Positions 6,024 through 7,677 of a stretch of 7,677 nt of DNA are shown in pieces. Within the stretch, counting starts at the first letter, position 1; each line of letters opens with the position of its first letter. The position numbers were made by a program, and so were the translations under genes. Location of the stretch: contig JAIXYA010000185.1 of the NCBI GenBank assembly GCA_027490485.1, positions 1 to 7,677 on the forward strand, in the 5' to 3' direction. The notes below the pieces were generated by a model. It was given only the letters and a program-made list of their open reading frames with translations. It searched no databases and was not told where the DNA came from. The DNA is from Comamonadaceae bacterium. Lineage in GTDB: Bacteria; Pseudomonadota; Gammaproteobacteria; Burkholderiales; Burkholderiaceae_C.

Positions 6024-6689
6024 TTAGGCAGGGGTGCGGGCCAGCACCACCGCATCCACCTGCGCAACCCCCGCCGCCTGCAAGGCCTGTGTGCAGGCAA
6101 GCAAGGTGCTGCCTGTTGTCGTAACGTCGTCCACCAGCACCACCCGAGAGTCACGTAGTCTGGGCAAACCATGTGGGTTAACTATGAAGGCATGGTGCAG
6201 GTTGACCAATCTGTCGCTGCGCGACAAACCCGATTGCGCAGGCGTGTCGCGCAAACGAATCAGCGCTTGGCCCAAAGTACGCTCTGGGCAAAGTTGCTTG
6301 GCCAACACCAATGCTTGGTTAAAGCCGCGGTCTCGCAGGCGTTTGGCCGACAAAGGCACGGGTACCAGCCAGTCACATGCATCCAAGCGTTGGGCAATGG
6401 CGGGTGTCTGGCGCATTTGTTGAGCCAAAAAATAGGCCAAACCCACTTGCCCCTCGAACTTGAATGCAGTGATGAGCTCTTTCCAAGGTGAGACGTAAAG
6501 TTTGGCTGCCACGCAGATTGAGGCATAGCCATCCGAAGGGGCATCACCCAAGCGAGTACAGGTTGGGCACAGCGCCTGCCAAGACCATTGGCCACAGGCG
6601 TGGCACTGCCCGGGCAAAGTGAGCCGAGGCCAGACAAATTTGCCTGACCAATTTCGGTATGCTGAGCGGCTGTAAGGCATACCTGCCAT
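6024..6689 (-). CDS. ComF-family phosphoribosyltransferase-like protein
   Basis: The 221-residue protein has an N-terminal zinc-finger-like module, CHAC at residues 29-32 with CPTC at 41-44. Next come the ComF hallmarks [31 protein letters not shown] and [16 protein letters not shown]. The PRPP-binding loop of type I phosphoribosyltransferases, [13 protein letters not shown] (183-195), is intact. ComF proteins support DNA uptake during natural competence in some bacteria; family members are widespread and the reaction is unproven. I chose the ATG at 6687-6689, which has GGAGAGGA upstream with a long 12-base spacer; the ATG at 6680 is an alternative. A further extension to 6812 would overlap the divergent methyltransferase gene and lacks family-like sequence. 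It is probably the first gene of an operon with trmL. Confidence 0.93.
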   Translation of the reverse strand: MAGMPYSRSAYRNWSGKFVWPRLTLPGQCHACGQWSWQALCPTCTRLGDAPSDGYASICVAAKLYVSPWKELITAFKFEGQVGLAYFLAQQMRQTPAIAQRLDACDWLVPVPLSAKRLRDRGFNQALVLAKQLCPERTLGQALIRLRDTPAQSGLSRSDRLVNLHHAFIVNPHGLPRLRDSRVVLVDDVTTTGSTLLACTQALQAAGVAQVDAVVLARTPA

Positions 6690-6709
6690 CTGAACAAAGT
6701 TTCCTCTCC

Positions 6710-7627
6710 ATGTCTGCGAATTCTTCACTGAAAAAAAGTGAACTACTCCCACCGCTAGACCCCGTCGCTGCCAAGCGCTGGGAGCGTTTTGCCGCGCAAA
6801 GCCCAAGCGCATGGTTGCATGACGAAGTGGCCAAGCGCATGGCGCAGCGCTTGGTGTTGATGCGCAGTCAACCCACGCATTGGGCGCACTGGCAACCCAG
6901 CTTGGGTGGTTGGGCTTCGCAAGCGATAGTCAGCCAGCAATACCCGCAAGCGATTTGCTCTGTGGTCGAGTCAGATGCAGCACTTTTGTCGCAAGCGCGA
7001 CAACATTTAACGCCGCCTTGGTGGACACGGTGGCGAACCAGAACGCCTAGCTTTGCCTTGTCGCTGGATCAACTGGCGCAAATGGTATGGGCGAATATGG
7101 GCTTGCATATGCAGGCACGGCCGCAAGCTCTCATGTCGCAATGGCACACCGCTTTGGCCCCCGAGGGTTTTGTGATGTTTTCATGTTTGGGGCCGGATAC
7201 TTTGCGCAGCCTCAAGGGGATTTATTCACAACAGGCTTGGCCGCCCGCAGCCCATGACTTCACCGATATGCACGATTGGGGCGATATGTTGCTTGAAGCA
7301 GGCTTTGCCCAACCGGTGATGGACATGGAGCACATCACCCTGACCTACCCCGACGCCCCTTCTTTGTTGGCAGAGTTGCGTACCTTGGGCCGCAATCTGC
7401 ACCCCCACAGGTTTGCTGGTCTGCGCGGCAAGAACTGGCTGGCAAGCTTGCATCAGGCCTTGGCGCAGGGCTTGATATCCCCACAAACTTCAGGTCGATT
7501 GGCACTGAGTTTTGAGGTTATTTACGGTCACGCATTCAAAGCCAAAGCCAAAGCTATATCTTCGGATACAGCATATATCTCGGTGCAGGATTTGCGATCA
7601 AAGTTGCCTAGTCAGCGTCAAGAATGA
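6710..7627 (+). CDS. BioC-like methyltransferase with degenerate SAM-binding motif
   Basis: The 305-residue product resembles BioC-type malonyl-ACP O-methyltransferases over most of its length: LDPVAAKRWERFA (residues 16-28), WLHDEVAKRM (35-44), WANMGLHM (127-134), GFVMFSCLGPDTLRSLK (153-168), a FTDMHDWGDMLLEAGFAQPVMDMEHITLTYP block and LRTLGRNLHP. BioC starts pimelate assembly for biotin by methylating malonyl-ACP. Where active BioC has a D-x-G-x-G SAM loop, this protein has HWQPSLGGWASQA (60-72). The acidic residue after strand 2 is kept (VVESD, Glu87). I recall similar divergent proteins in Comamonadaceae, so this is likely a lineage-specific variant rather than damage; activity is uncertain. 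I chose the ATG at 6710 because the conserved part begins soon after; an ATG at 6659 would overlap comF on the other strand and has no ribosome site. The 6710 start also lacks a clear Shine-Dalgarno. Confidence 0.85.
   Translation: MSANSSLKKSELLPPLDPVAAKRWERFAAQSPSAWLHDEVAKRMAQRLVLMRSQPTHWAHWQPSLGGWASQAIVSQQYPQAICSVVESDAALLSQARQHLTPPWWTRWRTRTPSFALSLDQLAQMVWANMGLHMQARPQALMSQWHTALAPEGFVMFSCLGPDTLRSLKGIYSQQAWPPAAHDFTDMHDWGDMLLEAGFAQPVMDMEHITLTYPDAPSLLAELRTLGRNLHPHRFAGLRGKNWLASLHQALAQGLISPQTSGRLALSFEVIYGHAFKAKAKAISSDTAYISVQDLRSKLPSQRQE
6724..6742. repeat. Perfect inverted repeat with poly-A loop between comF and the BioC-like gene
   Basis: TTCACT (6724-6729) and AGTGAA (6737-6742) form a perfect 6-bp inverted repeat around a 7-base loop, GAAAAAA; the A run totals seven (6731-6737). 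It lies within the first codons of the BioC-like gene (SSLKKSEL) and upstream of the divergent comF start, where comF promoter elements would be expected. It could be an operator or mRNA hairpin, but a chance repeat of this size is quite possible. Confidence 0.25.
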
Positions 7628-7677
7628 AGAATGAAAGATTGGTGTCAGGCTAGGTGTGAGCAGTGGTGGTTAGAATC
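7628..7677 (+). other. Right-edge stretch: possible start of another gene, undecided
   Basis: After the BioC-like stop, an ATG at 7631 opens a frame that stays open to the edge (MKDWCQARCEQWWLE), only 15 full codons. GAAGA just upstream is a poor ribosome site. Alternatively TAGAAT at 7671-7676 matches five of six bases of a -10 element and could belong to a promoter for a gene beyond the edge, though no matching -35 is visible. No terminator hairpin follows the BioC-like gene here. The sequence is too short to decide. Confidence 0.2.

Noticed and set aside
6659..6709. Earlier ATG at 6659 for the BioC-like gene
   Set aside because: The extra 17 residues overlap comF on the other strand and have no ribosome site; the family-like part begins after the ATG at 6710.
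6690..6812. N-terminal extension of the ComF-family gene to an ATG at 6812
   Set aside because: The added 41 residues lie antisense to the BioC-like gene and do not resemble ComF; the zinc-finger module begins well after the ATG at 6689.

Overview
The window looks like ordinary chromosome from a betaproteobacterium of the order Burkholderiales, most likely a Comamonadaceae member of the Limnohabitans/Rhodoferax type. This rests on protein resemblance recalled from family knowledge (a BioC-like methyltransferase with a collapsed SAM motif, a 257-residue ferredoxin-NADP reductase, DUF1841, a CoxE-like VWA protein) and on moderate GC. No search was run, so the genus is a guess. I see no rRNA, tRNA, CRISPR array, insertion sequence, prophage or other mobile DNA. 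Coding density is very high.

Left part (1-2490): a leftward cluster encodes a MoxR-family AAA+ ATPase, then a 74-residue glycine-zipper membrane protein, then a CoxE-like VWA protein that runs off the left edge. Divergent from it, across an 89-bp gap, is a periplasmic di-heme cytochrome c of the c4 type. A perfect TATAAT lies in the gap, and a 6-codon leader ORF overlaps the cytochrome start as ATGA. The cytochrome gene ends at a strong UUCG-loop terminator, shared with the converging DUF1841 gene.

Middle part (2496-5503): a DUF1841 gene (leftward) and a 3-oxoadipyl-CoA-type thiolase gene (rightward) diverge across 27 bp. The thiolase gene converges on a ferredoxin-NADP+ reductase gene with only 3 bp between stop codons. 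The reductase gene diverges from a MaoC-type hot-dog hydratase gene across a 110-bp gap holding a plausible reductase promoter.

Right part (5500-7677): the MaoC gene and trmL (tRNA wobble 2'-O-methyltransferase) converge with overlapping stop codons. trmL is preceded by a ComF-family phosphoribosyltransferase gene in the same leftward direction, probably one operon. comF diverges from a BioC-like methyltransferase gene across about 20 bp. The last 50 bp hold only an unproven possible start of another gene.

The genes suggest housekeeping and respiratory metabolism: electron transfer (cytochrome c, Fpr), acyl-CoA chemistry (thiolase, MaoC), tRNA modification and possible biotin-precursor chemistry. 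The least explained items are the glycine-zipper protein inside the MoxR/VWA pair, the cytochrome leader ORF, the degenerate SAM site of the BioC-like protein and the His-rich DUF1841 protein. I do not see convincing evidence of a wholly new system; the MoxR/glycine-zipper/VWA trio is the best candidate for follow-up.
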